From: Gammaproteobacteria bacterium
GTDB lineage: Bacteria > Pseudomonadota > Gammaproteobacteria > Steroidobacterales > Woeseiaceae
Length of the DNA stretch: 64,000 bases
NCBI GenBank assembly: GCA_029884165.1
Contig: JAOUIH010000012.1
Location: forward strand, 1 to 64,000
Direction of reading: 5' to 3'
In this document: positions 28,098 to 37,164 of the stretch, piece by piece
Layout: every line of letters begins with the position of its first letter
Numbering within the stretch: position 1 is the first letter of the stretch
Notes under the pieces: model-generated
What the model was told of the DNA's origin: nothing
What the model saw: the letters and a program-made list of their open reading frames with translations, nothing else
Database searches by the model: none
Position numbers and translations under genes: made by a program

Positions 28098-28655
28098 CTA
28101 CCCGCCCCCGGCCGGGCGGCGCCGGTAGACGGCGTCGAAGACGGCCCGCCAACTCGCGCCGCCGTCCGTCGAGACCTCGATCAGCTGCCGCACGGCGTCG
28201 GGCTCCATCCTCGTCAGCGTCGTGCGGTCGAGATAGCTGCCGTCCGCCGTCCGGATCTCCCCCTGGAAATGAATCTCGCCCGCTGTCGTGCCCGGCAGTT
28301 CTGTTTTCTCTTTCGTCCCTCCGGGCCGCGCCGCGTTCGCCGTGACCCAGACCTGGCGCCAGCTGCCGTCGGGCGCAACGTAGAACAGGCTGACGCCCTC
28401 GCCGCCGCCGGCCGCAGACCAGTGCTCGGAAACCGCGCATCCATCCAGTATCGACTCGATCCTGTTCCGCCCGGCCAGCGTAGCACCGACGTAGACGTCC
28501 CATTCACCCAGCCAGAAATCGAGCCTGGTATACGCCGGCAGGTCGCGGCACGCGGGCACGGACTGCTGGGCAATGGCCGGGCCGGCTGCCTGCAGCATGC
28601 CGGCCAACAGCAGTGCGGCCATGCGCCAACGATTCCTCGAATCACCGTCCATCAT
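28098..28655 (-). CDS. Exported DUF1579-like protein
   Basis: This 185-residue protein has a signal peptide (MAALLLAGMLQAAGPAIAQ) and a domain starting LDFWLGEWDVYVGAT with a central GCAVSEHWSAAGG. That pattern is typical of DUF1579-like, lipocalin-like beta-barrels that may bind small hydrophobic compounds. The start could be 28655 or the internal ATG at 28622, just before the hydrophobic core. It lies 10 bp before the end of the upstream YfcC-like gene on the same strand. No specific function can be given. Confidence 0.7.
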   Translation of the reverse strand: MMDGDSRNRWRMAALLLAGMLQAAGPAIAQQSVPACRDLPAYTRLDFWLGEWDVYVGATLAGRNRIESILDGCAVSEHWSAAGGGEGVSLFYVAPDGSWRQVWVTANAARPGGTKEKTELPGTTAGEIHFQGEIRTADGSYLDRTTLTRMEPDAVRQLIEVSTDGGASWRAVFDAVYRRRPAGGG

Positions 28656-28664
28656 TGTCCGCGA

Positions 28665-30071
28665 TCAGGGGTTCAGCCCGAGCGCGTCGCCGAAGTGCAC
28701 CGAGATCACGAGGAACGCGATCGCCAGCACGAAGATCTTCGCCAGCAGCGGCACGGTGAATCGGACCCAGGCGCCGTAGGGGATCCTGCCCAGTGCCAGC
28801 GCACCCATCACGAGTGCGCTCGTCGGGATCATCATGTTCGTGAAGCCGTCGCCAAACTGGTAGGCGAGCACCGCGGTCTGCTGCGGCACACCGGTCAGCG
28901 TCGCGAGCGGCGACATGATCGGCATCGTCACGAATGCCTGGCCGCTGCCTGATGGGATGAAGAAGTTCGTGATCGTCTGCACCAGCAGCATGCCGACGGC
29001 GGACAGGTCCGGCCCGAATTCGCGCAGTAGGTTCGCGATGGAGTCGATCACCGTGTCGATGACCTGGCCGTCGGCGAGCACTACCTCGATCGTACGGGCG
29101 AAGCCGACCAGCAGCGCCGCAGCCGTCATCTCGGCCGCCCCCTCGATGAAGCTGCGGCTCGTGTCGGTCGGCGATATCCGCGCGATGGCGGCGGAGGCGA
29201 GCCCGATCGCGAAGAACACGGCAATCAGCTCCGTAATGTACCAGCCATAGAGCGCCGCACCGACGACGAAGCCGACCACGCCGGCGCCGAAGACGAGCAG
29301 CACGCCGAGCCGCGCGCCGCCCAGGCTGATGTCGGCCGGCGCCTCGAAGCCGCGGCTGTAGTCGACATGTGCGACGAGGCTCGTCTCCGGGGCCCGGCGC
29401 ACGCGCATCGCGTAGCGGTAGATGTGATGAAAGGCGACGGCGAGAAAAGCGCTCATCATGACCAGCCGGAACGCCCAGCCGGAGGTAATCGGCAGTCCGG
29501 CAATGTTCTGCGCGATGATGACGCCGAACGGGTTCGTGCCGGCGCAGGACCAGCCTATGCCATACGGAATCCAGACCAGCCCCATCGCGACGATCGCGTC
29601 CATGCGCATCGCGAGGCTCATCGAGACAATGATCGGTATCAGCGGCACGTATTCCTCGCCCATGCCGATCGTGTAGGAGCCGAAGCTGAACAGCAGCAGG
29701 CAGCCGGCGATCAGGATCCACGGGCTGCCCCCGAGTTTTGCGACCGCCGTGTGCAGCATCGCGTCGATCGCCCCGCTCTTCCGCAGGATCGCGATGACGC
29801 CGCCGGCGATGAAAATCAGGAAGATGATTTCCTGGGCCGCCTCGAAGCCCTTCGGGATGGCCAGCAGGAAGTACCACGGCGGGACGTCGACCCGGTCCGC
29901 CTCGCCGCTCCTCTCGTAGGTGTCCGGCACGACCATGGTCCGGCTCGGGTTCTCGGGATAGGGCACGCGTTCGAAATTGCCCTGTGGGATCATGAACACG
30001 AGGAGCTGCGCCACGACGATGATCGAGAACATCAATACGAGCGAGTCGAGCGACCAGGATCTCTTCTGCAC
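28665..30071 (-). CDS. YfcC-family carboxylate/amino-acid carrier
   Basis: This 468-residue membrane protein has about 12 hydrophobic segments and matches the YfcC branch of the C4-dicarboxylate DcuC superfamily. Typical blocks are VPPWYFLLAIPKGFEAAQEI, GSYTIGMGEEYVPLIPI and NFFIPSGSGQAFVTMPIMSP. Family members move dicarboxylates, arginine or related amino acids; the substrate is not determined. The GTG at 30071 is chosen because AAGGA lies 8 nt before it. The frame opens earlier, at 30170, but that part overlaps the terminator of the upstream gene. Confidence 0.85.
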   Translation of the reverse strand: MQKRSWSLDSLVLMFSIIVVAQLLVFMIPQGNFERVPYPENPSRTMVVPDTYERSGEADRVDVPPWYFLLAIPKGFEAAQEIIFLIFIAGGVIAILRKSGAIDAMLHTAVAKLGGSPWILIAGCLLLFSFGSYTIGMGEEYVPLIPIIVSMSLAMRMDAIVAMGLVWIPYGIGWSCAGTNPFGVIIAQNIAGLPITSGWAFRLVMMSAFLAVAFHHIYRYAMRVRRAPETSLVAHVDYSRGFEAPADISLGGARLGVLLVFGAGVVGFVVGAALYGWYITELIAVFFAIGLASAAIARISPTDTSRSFIEGAAEMTAAALLVGFARTIEVVLADGQVIDTVIDSIANLLREFGPDLSAVGMLLVQTITNFFIPSGSGQAFVTMPIMSPLATLTGVPQQTAVLAYQFGDGFTNMMIPTSALVMGALALGRIPYGAWVRFTVPLLAKIFVLAIAFLVISVHFGDALGLNP

Positions 30072-30145
30072 CGGCAGGGTCCTTGTTGTTATTCGGACGG
30101 CGTGCCAACGATAGCAAAATTGTCGCCTGTCGGCGGCGGCCATGA

Positions 30146-30178
30146 AAAAACCCGCTGCGCGTCCCTGCACAGCGGGTC
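30146..30178 (-). terminator. Rho-independent terminator of the repeat-protein gene
   Basis: Read on the minus strand, ACCCGCTG and CAGCGGGT (30171-30178 and 30151-30158) form an 8-bp stem followed by six T residues (30146-30151 as A on the plus strand). It lies 17 bp after the repeat-protein stop and separates it from the carrier gene. Confidence 0.85.
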
Positions 30179-30194
30179 CCGGCCCGGGTGCCGG

Positions 30195-30671
30195 TCAGGC
30201 GCCGTTGCGCCGTCGGGCCTGCCACCGCTCGGCATGCCGGCTGCGCTGGTCGAGACGGCGGTTGCTGCGCTCGCCCCGGTCGTCGAGGCGGCCGTCGATA
30301 CGGTCACCCCGATTGTCCAGCCGATGATTCGCGCGATCGCCGCGGTGATCCAGGCGTTGATCGATGCGGTCGCCGCGACGATCGAGGCGCGCCGCCGAGT
30401 TATCCCGGCCGGCGTCTGCCGCCCGGTCCGATGCGCGATCGAGGCGATCGTTTACCCGATCACCTCGCTGGTCCAGCCGCGCGTCCATACGGTCGCCGCG
30501 CTGGTCCAGTCGTTGGTCGATCCGGTCGCCGCGATCGTCCAGGCGCTCCTCGATGCGGTCGCCGCGCTCGTCGAGACGCTCGCCGGCATCGGCCCAAGCA
30601 GCCGGGACCGCGAGACCGAGGGCGACCAGCATCAGGGCCCGAGCTACCGATAAGTTCCGTGTGTTCATCAT
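30195..30671 (-). CDS. Secreted hendecad-repeat protein
   Basis: This 158-residue protein begins with a clear signal peptide (cleavage after AWA, about residue 27). Almost all of the mature chain is an 11-residue repeat with consensus RLDxRGDRIDx: five copies (32-86), an 8-residue spacer and five more (95-149). Leu and Ile fall at hendecad positions, so a long right-handed coiled coil or extended charged helix in the periplasm is likely. AGGAG precedes the paired ATGs, so it is translated. No known domain is recognised. It may shape the cell envelope or bind metal or DNA, but I cannot assign a function. Confidence 0.8.
   Translation of the reverse strand: MMNTRNLSVARALMLVALGLAVPAAWADAGERLDERGDRIEERLDDRGDRIDQRLDQRGDRMDARLDQRGDRVNDRLDRASDRAADAGRDNSAARLDRRGDRIDQRLDHRGDRANHRLDNRGDRIDGRLDDRGERSNRRLDQRSRHAERWQARRRNGA
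30225..30578 (-). repeat. 33-bp coding tandem repeat (ten units)
   Basis: Ten in-frame 33-bp units encode RLDxRGDRIDx hendecads, arranged 5 + 24-bp spacer + 5. Units 5 and 10 are the most diverged. Confidence 0.9.
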
Positions 30672-30836
30672 CCTGCTCCTGCCGAGTTGAGGGAATGCTT
30701 GTTGTCGATGCATACAACGCCCGCCGGGCGAGCGGGTTGACGGCGGCCGCGGCCGATTTGCGCCTATTGTCAAATTAGTTGTCAAATCGGGGCCGCGCGT
30801 GCTGTGATCGGTCCGCGCCAGACCAGGGGTATATCG

Positions 30837-32138
30837 ATGAACGTGACCGCCAGCGCCTTCGGCGCCGACATTGACGCGCTTTTCCGGCGCCACCGGCTGC
30901 GCGTCATGCTGGCGATCACGCTCGGCTACGGATTCATCTATACCTGTCGCCTGGGGCTCTCGATCGTCAAGAAACCGCTGATCGACGGCGGGATCTTCAC
31001 CGTCGAGGAACTCGGCATGATCGGGGCCGCCCTGTTCTACGGCTACGCGAGCGGCAAGTTCATCAACGGCTTCCTGTCGGACTACGTGCCGCCCCGGGTC
31101 TTCTTCTCCGCCAGCATTTTCCTGTCGGCGCTCGTCAATATCTTCATGGGCACGTCGACGCTGCTGTGGTTGTCGGTCACGCTGTGGGCGCTGAACGGCT
31201 TCGTGCAGGGCATGGCCGCGCCTTCGGCCGTCATCTCGATCACGAACTGGTTCAGCATCCACGAACGCGGCCGCTGTTACGGCATCTGGAGCGCATCGCA
31301 TTCGATCGGCGAGGGCCTGACGTTCTACGTCATCGCGGCGGTCGTCGCCGCCCTCGGCTGGCGCGCAGGTTTCGTCACGCCCGGTATTCTTTGCATCGCC
31401 GTTGCCGCCTGGGTGTATGCGTTCCTGCGCAATGCGCCGCAGACGATGGGACTGCCGGACATCAGCACATACAAGAACGAGCCAAGCGAAGCCGGCAAGA
31501 AACAGGAGACCTGGCGGACCCAGCGCGTGATCTTCGGCATCTCGGCCATCTGGGTCATCGCGATCGCGAGCGCGCTCATGTACGTGACACGCTACGCGGT
31601 CAACAGTTGGGGCGTGCTGTACCTGCAGGAAATCCGCGGTTACTCGCTGCTCGACGCGGGCTGGTTTCTCGCGATCAATACGATCGCCGGCATCGCCGGC
31701 TCGATCGCGTTCGGCTTCATTTCCGACAAGCTGTTCGATGCGCGCCGGCCGCCCGCGAACCTGATCTTCGCGATAGTCGAGGTATTGGCACTGCTCGTCA
31801 TTTTCTATGGCCCGAAGAACGACCTCGTGCTAACGCTCGCGTTCGCCCTGTACGGGGCCGCCCTCAGCGGCCTCGTCGCATCGGTCGGCGGGCTGTTCGC
31901 CGTCGACATCGCCCCGCGTGGCGCGACCGGCGCCGCGATGGGCTTCGTCGGCGTATTCAGCTACCTCGGGGCAGCGATCCAGGAAAACGTCAGCGCGTCC
32001 CTGATCAGCGACAACATGCAGCTCGTCGAGGATGTGCGCATCTACGATTTTGACGCCGCGATCGTCTTCTGGATCGGCACGTCGGTCGTGTCGATGCTGC
32101 TGGCCGCCTCGCTGTGGAACACGAAGATCCGGAACTGA
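30837..32138 (+). CDS. Organophosphate:phosphate antiporter-type MFS transporter
   Basis: This 433-residue major-facilitator protein has 12 predicted helices and resembles the GlpT/UhpT/UhpC group (FIYTCRLGLSIVKKPLIDGG, GASGKF-like YGYASGKFINGFLSDY, NWFSIHERGRCYGIWSASHS). Such carriers exchange phosphate for glycerol-3-phosphate or hexose phosphate; UhpC acts as a sensor. The ATG at 30837 has AGGGG 6-7 nt before it. It is followed after 25 bp by a HAD-type phosphatase gene, which suggests uptake and dephosphorylation of a phosphorylated sugar or polyol. The substrate is unknown. Confidence 0.85.
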   Translation: MNVTASAFGADIDALFRRHRLRVMLAITLGYGFIYTCRLGLSIVKKPLIDGGIFTVEELGMIGAALFYGYASGKFINGFLSDYVPPRVFFSASIFLSALVNIFMGTSTLLWLSVTLWALNGFVQGMAAPSAVISITNWFSIHERGRCYGIWSASHSIGEGLTFYVIAAVVAALGWRAGFVTPGILCIAVAAWVYAFLRNAPQTMGLPDISTYKNEPSEAGKKQETWRTQRVIFGISAIWVIAIASALMYVTRYAVNSWGVLYLQEIRGYSLLDAGWFLAINTIAGIAGSIAFGFISDKLFDARRPPANLIFAIVEVLALLVIFYGPKNDLVLTLAFALYGAALSGLVASVGGLFAVDIAPRGATGAAMGFVGVFSYLGAAIQENVSASLISDNMQLVEDVRIYDFDAAIVFWIGTSVVSMLLAASLWNTKIRN

Positions 32139-32163
32139 TGACACCGCGGAGGCGGAGGACAGC

Positions 32164-32790
32164 ATGACCCGTGACACCTCGATCAGGGCCGTCGTATTCG
32201 ACCTCGGCGGCGTGCTCCTGGACCTCAACGATCCGGTAGCCGTCTTCGGCGTCGATTTCGACCGCGCCGAGTTCAACCGCCGCTGGCTCCTGTCGACGGC
32301 CGTGCAGACCTTCGAGAGGGGCGACTGCGACGCGGCGAGCTTCGCCGGGGCGGTCGTCCGCGAGATGGGCTTCGGTTACGGCCCCGACGAGTTCATCGAG
32401 CGCTTCAACGCCTGGCCGGGGGGCATATTCCCGTATGCACCCGGCGTCGTGCAGGCGATCGCCCCGGAGGTCGACGTCGGCATACTGTCGAACACCAATG
32501 GCATCCACTGGGAGTCCTTCGGCGTGGAGCGGACCTTCGGCGACCGGATCGGCCGTTATTTCCTGTCGTACCAGACGGGACTCGTCAAGCCGCACGCGGA
32601 CGCGTTCGAGCAATTGACGAAGACCTACGGCTGCGAGGCCGCCGAGATCCTGTACTTCGACGACAACCCGCTGAACGTCGATGCAGCGGCGGCACTGGGC
32701 TTCCGTGCCGCGCTCGGCCGCGACGAGGCGGAGCTGCGCGAACCGCTGGCCGCGCTCGGCCTGCTCGACGTCGGGCAGCGCGCGGGCTGA
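32164..32790 (+). CDS. HAD-superfamily hydrolase (YihX-like)
   Basis: This 208-residue phosphatase-type protein has motif I VVFDLGGVLLDLN, motif II ILSNTN, motif III Lys in GLVKPHADAF and motif IV LYFDDNPLNV. Motif I reads DLG rather than DxD, as in E. coli YihX (glucose-1-phosphate phosphatase) and the N-domain of epoxide hydrolase. It is probably cotranscribed with the upstream OPA-type carrier. Sugar-phosphate phosphatase is the best guess. Confidence 0.85.
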   Translation: MTRDTSIRAVVFDLGGVLLDLNDPVAVFGVDFDRAEFNRRWLLSTAVQTFERGDCDAASFAGAVVREMGFGYGPDEFIERFNAWPGGIFPYAPGVVQAIAPEVDVGILSNTNGIHWESFGVERTFGDRIGRYFLSYQTGLVKPHADAFEQLTKTYGCEAAEILYFDDNPLNVDAAAALGFRAALGRDEAELREPLAALGLLDVGQRAG

Positions 32791-32797
32791 ATCCCGG

Positions 32798-33805
32798 TCA
32801 CTGCCCCGCCGGCTGGTCCTCGTCGCGCACGATGACCGAGAAACCGTCGAAGTGGTACTCGCGGTAGCCGTCGCTCAGCGTGAAATCCGTCGCGGTGCCG
32901 GCCTCGATCGCGGCGAATGCGGCGCCGAGCGCCGTCATGTAGCGGCTCTCCACGACCGGCACGTTGTGCGAGGTCAGCGCGGCGTCGATCCGGCCGGCGA
33001 GACCGGCGAGCCGCGCCGCGCTGCGGGCGTAATCGGCGAAGGACGAGCCCTCGAGATGCGTATACAGCGGCGCGAGGTAGAACGTGTCGCCGGTGAACAG
33101 CAGCCGGTTCTCGTGGTCGAGCAGGCAGATGGAGTCCGGCGCGTGACCTGGCGTCACGAGGATCTCGAGCGAGCGAGCGCCGAGCTCGATCCTGTCTCCC
33201 TCGTCGACGTAGCGGTCGATATCGAAGGCGCGGCTCGAAAACTCCCCGGCCACGAAGCCCTCCGGCAGCGCTTTCCAGACCCAGCCTTCCTGCAGGAAGC
33301 CGGCGACCGCCTCGGGCGGGCTGCCGGCCGTGCGGCCGCGCGTATACGCGGTATCCCGGCCGTAAATCGTGTCGAACTGCCAGTTGCCGCCGATGTGGTC
33401 GTAATGCGTATGCGAGTTCAGCACGATGACGTCGAGCTCGGTCAGCTGCTCGACGACGCGGCGCATATCGCCGATTCCGAGCCCGGTGTCGAACAGCAGC
33501 GCCCGTTCCTCGCCCTCGATCAGGAAGGACATCACCTCCTCGAACTGCCCGGGCTCGTAAATCGCGTACACGCCGTCGGCCACGCGGTACACCTCGAACC
33601 AGTCCTGGTCCTGTGGAATCTTCTCGAAGGCCGCCCACTCGGGCCGGGGCAGCGCGTCCCACCAGTTGTCCTTGTTGGCACCGCGGCTCTGCACCTGCTC
33701 GTTGTCGGCGACGGCCGGCGCTCCGCCGGCGGGCCCTGCCGATTCCTGGCCACAGGCCGGCAACAGGGACAGTGCGCAGAGCAGGTTCGCGATTCTGTGT
33801 TTCAC
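32798..33805 (-). CDS. Metallo-beta-lactamase-fold lipoprotein
   Basis: This 335-residue protein has a lipoprotein signal (LLCALSLLPAC, Cys at about 18) and a metallo-beta-lactamase fold. The metal motif is HTHYDHIGG, with later ligands in GHAPDSIC and SHNVPV. It should sit in the periplasm anchored to a membrane. It could be an exported lactonase, thioesterase or phosphoesterase-type hydrolase; antibiotic cleavage cannot be claimed. It is convergent with the HAD gene and divergent from the acyltransferase. Confidence 0.85.
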   Translation of the reverse strand: MKHRIANLLCALSLLPACGQESAGPAGGAPAVADNEQVQSRGANKDNWWDALPRPEWAAFEKIPQDQDWFEVYRVADGVYAIYEPGQFEEVMSFLIEGEERALLFDTGLGIGDMRRVVEQLTELDVIVLNSHTHYDHIGGNWQFDTIYGRDTAYTRGRTAGSPPEAVAGFLQEGWVWKALPEGFVAGEFSSRAFDIDRYVDEGDRIELGARSLEILVTPGHAPDSICLLDHENRLLFTGDTFYLAPLYTHLEGSSFADYARSAARLAGLAGRIDAALTSHNVPVVESRYMTALGAAFAAIEAGTATDFTLSDGYREYHFDGFSVIVRDEDQPAGQ

Positions 33806-33909
33806 TCGATGAGTCTCCGGTTTGCGCGAAAACCGCAGTCTAGCAAAACACCGATGCGGGCCGCCGGCGTGATCCTGTTCCCGGATCGCGCACGCGAGGA
33901 TAGACGAAT

Positions 33910-34527
33910 TTGAGTGAGTGTGAGAATGTCGCGGCCATGCTGCAAGAGCTCGCCAGGCTTATACTCCGAATTTCCGGCTGGACCACGACCGGCGAGGTTC
34001 CGCCGCTCGACAAGGCCGTGTTCACCGCGGCGCCGCACACCTCGAACTGGGACGGCTTCTGGTTCCTCGTCTACAAGGTCGCGCTGGATGTCGAGGTCAG
34101 TTTTCTCGCAAAGCACACGCTGTTCTGGTGGCCGCTCGGCAATCTCTTGCGCGCCCTGGGGGCGATCCCGATCGACCGCAGCATGCAGGCTTCGACGGTG
34201 CAGCAGCTCGTCGACGCATTCGAGCGAGAAGAGCACCTGTTCCTCGCACTGGCGCCCGAGGGAACCCGGCGCTGGAAGCAGTACTGGAAGACCGGCTTCT
34301 ACCGGGTCGCGCGGGACGCGGGTGTTCCGATCGTGCTCGCGTACATCGACTATCCGCGCAAACAGATGGGCATCGGCCCCGAACTCGATCCGGCCATCGG
34401 CCCGGATCGACTGATCGAGCGTATGCGGGAATTCTATTCGCCCCACAAGGGGCGGCGCCCGGAGAATACGGGGCCCATCGCATTCGCGCCGGGCGCGGTA
34501 GCCCGGGACTCGCGAAGGGGCCGATAG
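33910..34527 (+). CDS. PlsC-type 1-acylglycerol-3-phosphate acyltransferase family protein
   Basis: This 205-residue protein has the catalytic HX4D motif (APHTSNWDGF), the substrate-binding block LGAIPIDR and the EGTRRW segment of PlsC-like acyltransferases. It probably transfers an acyl chain to a lysophospholipid or a related lipid. The TTG at 33910 has GAGG 9 nt before it; the ATG at 33937 is an alternative that loses nine residues. It is short and has no clear membrane helix. It is a single gene, convergent with the TonB receptor. Confidence 0.82.
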   Translation: MSECENVAAMLQELARLILRISGWTTTGEVPPLDKAVFTAAPHTSNWDGFWFLVYKVALDVEVSFLAKHTLFWWPLGNLLRALGAIPIDRSMQASTVQQLVDAFEREEHLFLALAPEGTRRWKQYWKTGFYRVARDAGVPIVLAYIDYPRKQMGIGPELDPAIGPDRLIERMREFYSPHKGRRPENTGPIAFAPGAVARDSRRGR

Positions 34528-34591
34528 AGGCCCGTTCGCCCGGGGGGACCGCTCCCGGCACCGTTGCGCTCGAATACAGGAAGTTGTCGCG

Positions 34592-36646
34592 TTACCAGCG
34601 GCGCCGGAGCTCCAGCAGGACGTTCAGACCCGGCGCGTCGATGCCGGAACCGTGGTAGCGATAGCGCGCATCGAGCAGGTTTTCCAGTGCCAGCGTCAGC
34701 TGCCAGCGCTCGTCGGGCTGCCAGTCCGCGCGCAGGTTCAGCGTCAGCCAGCCCGGCGTGCCGTTCGGATCGATGCGAATGTCGTTCGCGTCGCGCGGAC
34801 TCAACCGTTCCTGCCGCAGCGCGAACACGAGGTAGGGCTCGATGCGGAGCGCCGCGTTCCAGTCGTAGACGAGCGCAACCCGGCCGTTCGCCGGCGGCAT
34901 GCGGTCGGCCGGGGCATCGCTGCCGTCCGCTTCCTGCTGCTCGCCCCGCGAGTGGTTCAGCACGACGTCCAACAGCGCTCGCTCCGTGAGCTCGGCGGTC
35001 GCCGCGAACTCGACGCCCCAACTCGTCGCGGCGGCGAAGTTCTGCGACTGCACGACATCACGACCGTCGGGCGTGACCTCGCCTGTCAGCACGGACGCGA
35101 TCCGGTCGCGGTAGGAGAGGTGCCAGACGATGAACTCGGCATCGAGGCGCGCGCCGCGGTGCTTGATGCCGGCGTCGAGCATCAATGCCCGTTCGGACTC
35201 GAGATCGGGGTTCGGGACGTTGAAACGATTACCGGGTCGAGCGCCCAGCGTACCGACATCGAACACGTTCGGCGCGCGGAAACCGTAACCGAGATTCGCG
35301 ACGAACTGCATCGCCTCGGTGACATCGAAGCTCCAGCCGAGATCAGCACTCCAGTCGTCGAGATCGATGCCGGTAACCGACGTGATGTCCGTCGCCGGCA
35401 GGTCGAGCCGGACGCGGCTCAGTCGAATACCGCCACTGAGCGTGCTGTGGACGCCGATGTCGCCGCCCATGTTCACGAACGCGGCCGCCTGGTCCATCGT
35501 CGAGCCGTCGGGATAGCGTGCGGTCGCGATGCGGCGGTTGCCGTCGACGACGTTCTCGCGCACGCGCCGGCTCGACACTTCGTCGTGGTAGATCTCGACG
35601 CCGGCGACCCAGGAGATTCGCTCGCCGTCGTCGCTCGCCAGCACGGAACCGCCGACGAGGTCGCTGCCGTTTTGCTCCAGCGTGCGGATATCGGAGCCGA
35701 AATCCCGTGTGCGCAGGTCGTCGACGATGCGCTGCCAGCCGAGGTCGACGGTCCAGTCGGCCGAGAACCAGCCGTCGCGCCGGACATGCTGGACGTGCGC
35801 GAAGTGCCGCTCGTTCGGCTCGAAATAGTACTCGGCGGACGAGGGCTCGGACTGGCCGAAGCCGGGCACCAGTTCGTCGACGCGCGGCGTGCGCGGCTGG
35901 CGGCCCGTCTGCAGGTCGAAGAACCACTCGGTCTCGTCGTCCGGCGCGAGTAGCAGGGCTGCCCGCGCGCCCCAGGCCTTGTAGCCGCTCGGCACGATAC
36001 GCTCGCCGCCGCCGATCCGGCGGTGGCCGGTCTCGAGGTAGTCGCCGGACAGCAGCAGCCCCGCGCGTTCGTTGCCGGCCTCGGCCGTGCCCTGGACCGA
36101 GCGCAGCTGTTCGGCACTGTCGAGGGCAAGGCCCAGGTCGCCTCGGTACGCGGTAGCAGCGCCCCCGAACTCCGGCCGGCGCGTGATCACGTTGATGACG
36201 CCGCCGACCGCGTCGCTGCCGTACAGCGACGTCGGTGAGCCGCGCAGCAGTTCGATGCGCTCGACGCTGCCGGGCGAAACCAGCGCGAGGTACTGCGTCG
36301 GCGCGTTGCGGAAGATCGCGTTGTTGAGCCGCATGCCGTCGACGAGGTGCAGTACCTCGGAGCCCTTCAGGCCACGCACGATCGCCGCGCCCTGCCCTGG
36401 CGTCGTCTGCTGGCGAAACACGCCGGGCTCCGCGACGAGCAGGTCCGTTACCAGCGGGCCGGCGGACGCCTTGCCGGCCGGGATCAGCGCCAGCGCCGCC
36501 GACAGCTTGCCGGACTCGACGGGTCGGCGGGTTGCGGTGACCTGGATCTCGTTGATCGACTCCTCCTGGGCGCCCGCCTGCCACGGGGCGGCGCAGGCGA
36601 ACAGGGTGATGATCGATGCCAGCGTCCCGTCAGCGGCTGCGCTCAT
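34592..36646 (-). CDS. TonB-dependent outer-membrane receptor
   Basis: This 684-residue receptor has a signal peptide (cleavage near WQAGAQ), a plug domain (INEIQVTATRRPVESGK, GLKGSEVLHLVDGMRLNNA, LLRGSPTSLYGSDAVGGVI) and a 22-strand-type barrel ending in an aromatic-containing C-terminus (ELRRRW). It resembles haem/siderophore/cobalamin-class receptors, but the substrate is not evident. The ATG at 36646 lies inside the cytochrome c gene and overlaps it by 17 bp, so the two are translationally coupled. The frame stays open to 37021, but the added sequence is antisense-like. Confidence 0.9.
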   Translation of the reverse strand: MSAAADGTLASIITLFACAAPWQAGAQEESINEIQVTATRRPVESGKLSAALALIPAGKASAGPLVTDLLVAEPGVFRQQTTPGQGAAIVRGLKGSEVLHLVDGMRLNNAIFRNAPTQYLALVSPGSVERIELLRGSPTSLYGSDAVGGVINVITRRPEFGGAATAYRGDLGLALDSAEQLRSVQGTAEAGNERAGLLLSGDYLETGHRRIGGGERIVPSGYKAWGARAALLLAPDDETEWFFDLQTGRQPRTPRVDELVPGFGQSEPSSAEYYFEPNERHFAHVQHVRRDGWFSADWTVDLGWQRIVDDLRTRDFGSDIRTLEQNGSDLVGGSVLASDDGERISWVAGVEIYHDEVSSRRVRENVVDGNRRIATARYPDGSTMDQAAAFVNMGGDIGVHSTLSGGIRLSRVRLDLPATDITSVTGIDLDDWSADLGWSFDVTEAMQFVANLGYGFRAPNVFDVGTLGARPGNRFNVPNPDLESERALMLDAGIKHRGARLDAEFIVWHLSYRDRIASVLTGEVTPDGRDVVQSQNFAAATSWGVEFAATAELTERALLDVVLNHSRGEQQEADGSDAPADRMPPANGRVALVYDWNAALRIEPYLVFALRQERLSPRDANDIRIDPNGTPGWLTLNLRADWQPDERWQLTLALENLLDARYRYHGSGIDAPGLNVLLELRRRW

Positions 36647-37058
36647 CGATCTCGCGCCATTTTCCGTAGATGTCGTCCGGCCACCAGTGCTGCAGGTAGG
36701 CAATGATCGCCAGGCGGTCGTCGGCGTCGAGTGCCGAGCCGAAAGCCGGCATCTGCCCGCCGAAGGGCGCCCCGCCCTGGACGATCGTAGCGTCGAGCAC
36801 GTCGAGCGGATGATGCCAGGTGTGCGCGCTGCCGTTGAGCGGCGGCGGCGGGTAGTTGCCGTTCGCATCGAGCCTGCGCCAGTCCGGCGTCGCCGAGCCG
36901 TCCTCCCCGTGGCAGGTCGCGCAGTACTGCCGGAACAACGGCTCGCCCGCCTCGACCTGCGAGGCGGTATACCAGCGCCCGGCCACGGTCGGCTCGCGGG
37001 CTTCGTTCGAGCACGCGGCAAGAAGCGGCAGGCAAAAGGTCGCGATCAGGGCGCGCAT
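36630..37058 (-). CDS. Lipoprotein c-type cytochrome
   Basis: This 142-residue protein has a lipobox (CLPLLAAC) and one haem-binding motif CATCH; MPAF near the C-terminus supplies a likely axial Met. It is a class I monohaem cytochrome anchored in the periplasm. Its 3' end overlaps the TonB receptor start. That arrangement suggests a redox step tied to uptake, for example metal oxidation or reduction, though the metal is not shown. The ATG at 37058 is the one that exposes the signal peptide. Confidence 0.88.
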   Translation of the reverse strand: MRALIATFCLPLLAACSNEAREPTVAGRWYTASQVEAGEPLFRQYCATCHGEDGSATPDWRRLDANGNYPPPPLNGSAHTWHHPLDVLDATIVQGGAPFGGQMPAFGSALDADDRLAIIAYLQHWWPDDIYGKWREIDERSR

Positions 37059-37164
37059 GGCAATTCGTCCGGCAAAACAGCGCGCAAGCTTACTGAATCG
37101 GCGCGTGAATTTCCGGCGCTCGCCCGCATCGTGATATTGCAATTCGGAATAAGTGCCGCCCGGT

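Noticed and set aside
30225-30578. Tandem 33-bp repeats as a mini-satellite
   Set aside because: They encode regular hendecads behind a signal peptide with a ribosome-binding site and terminator.
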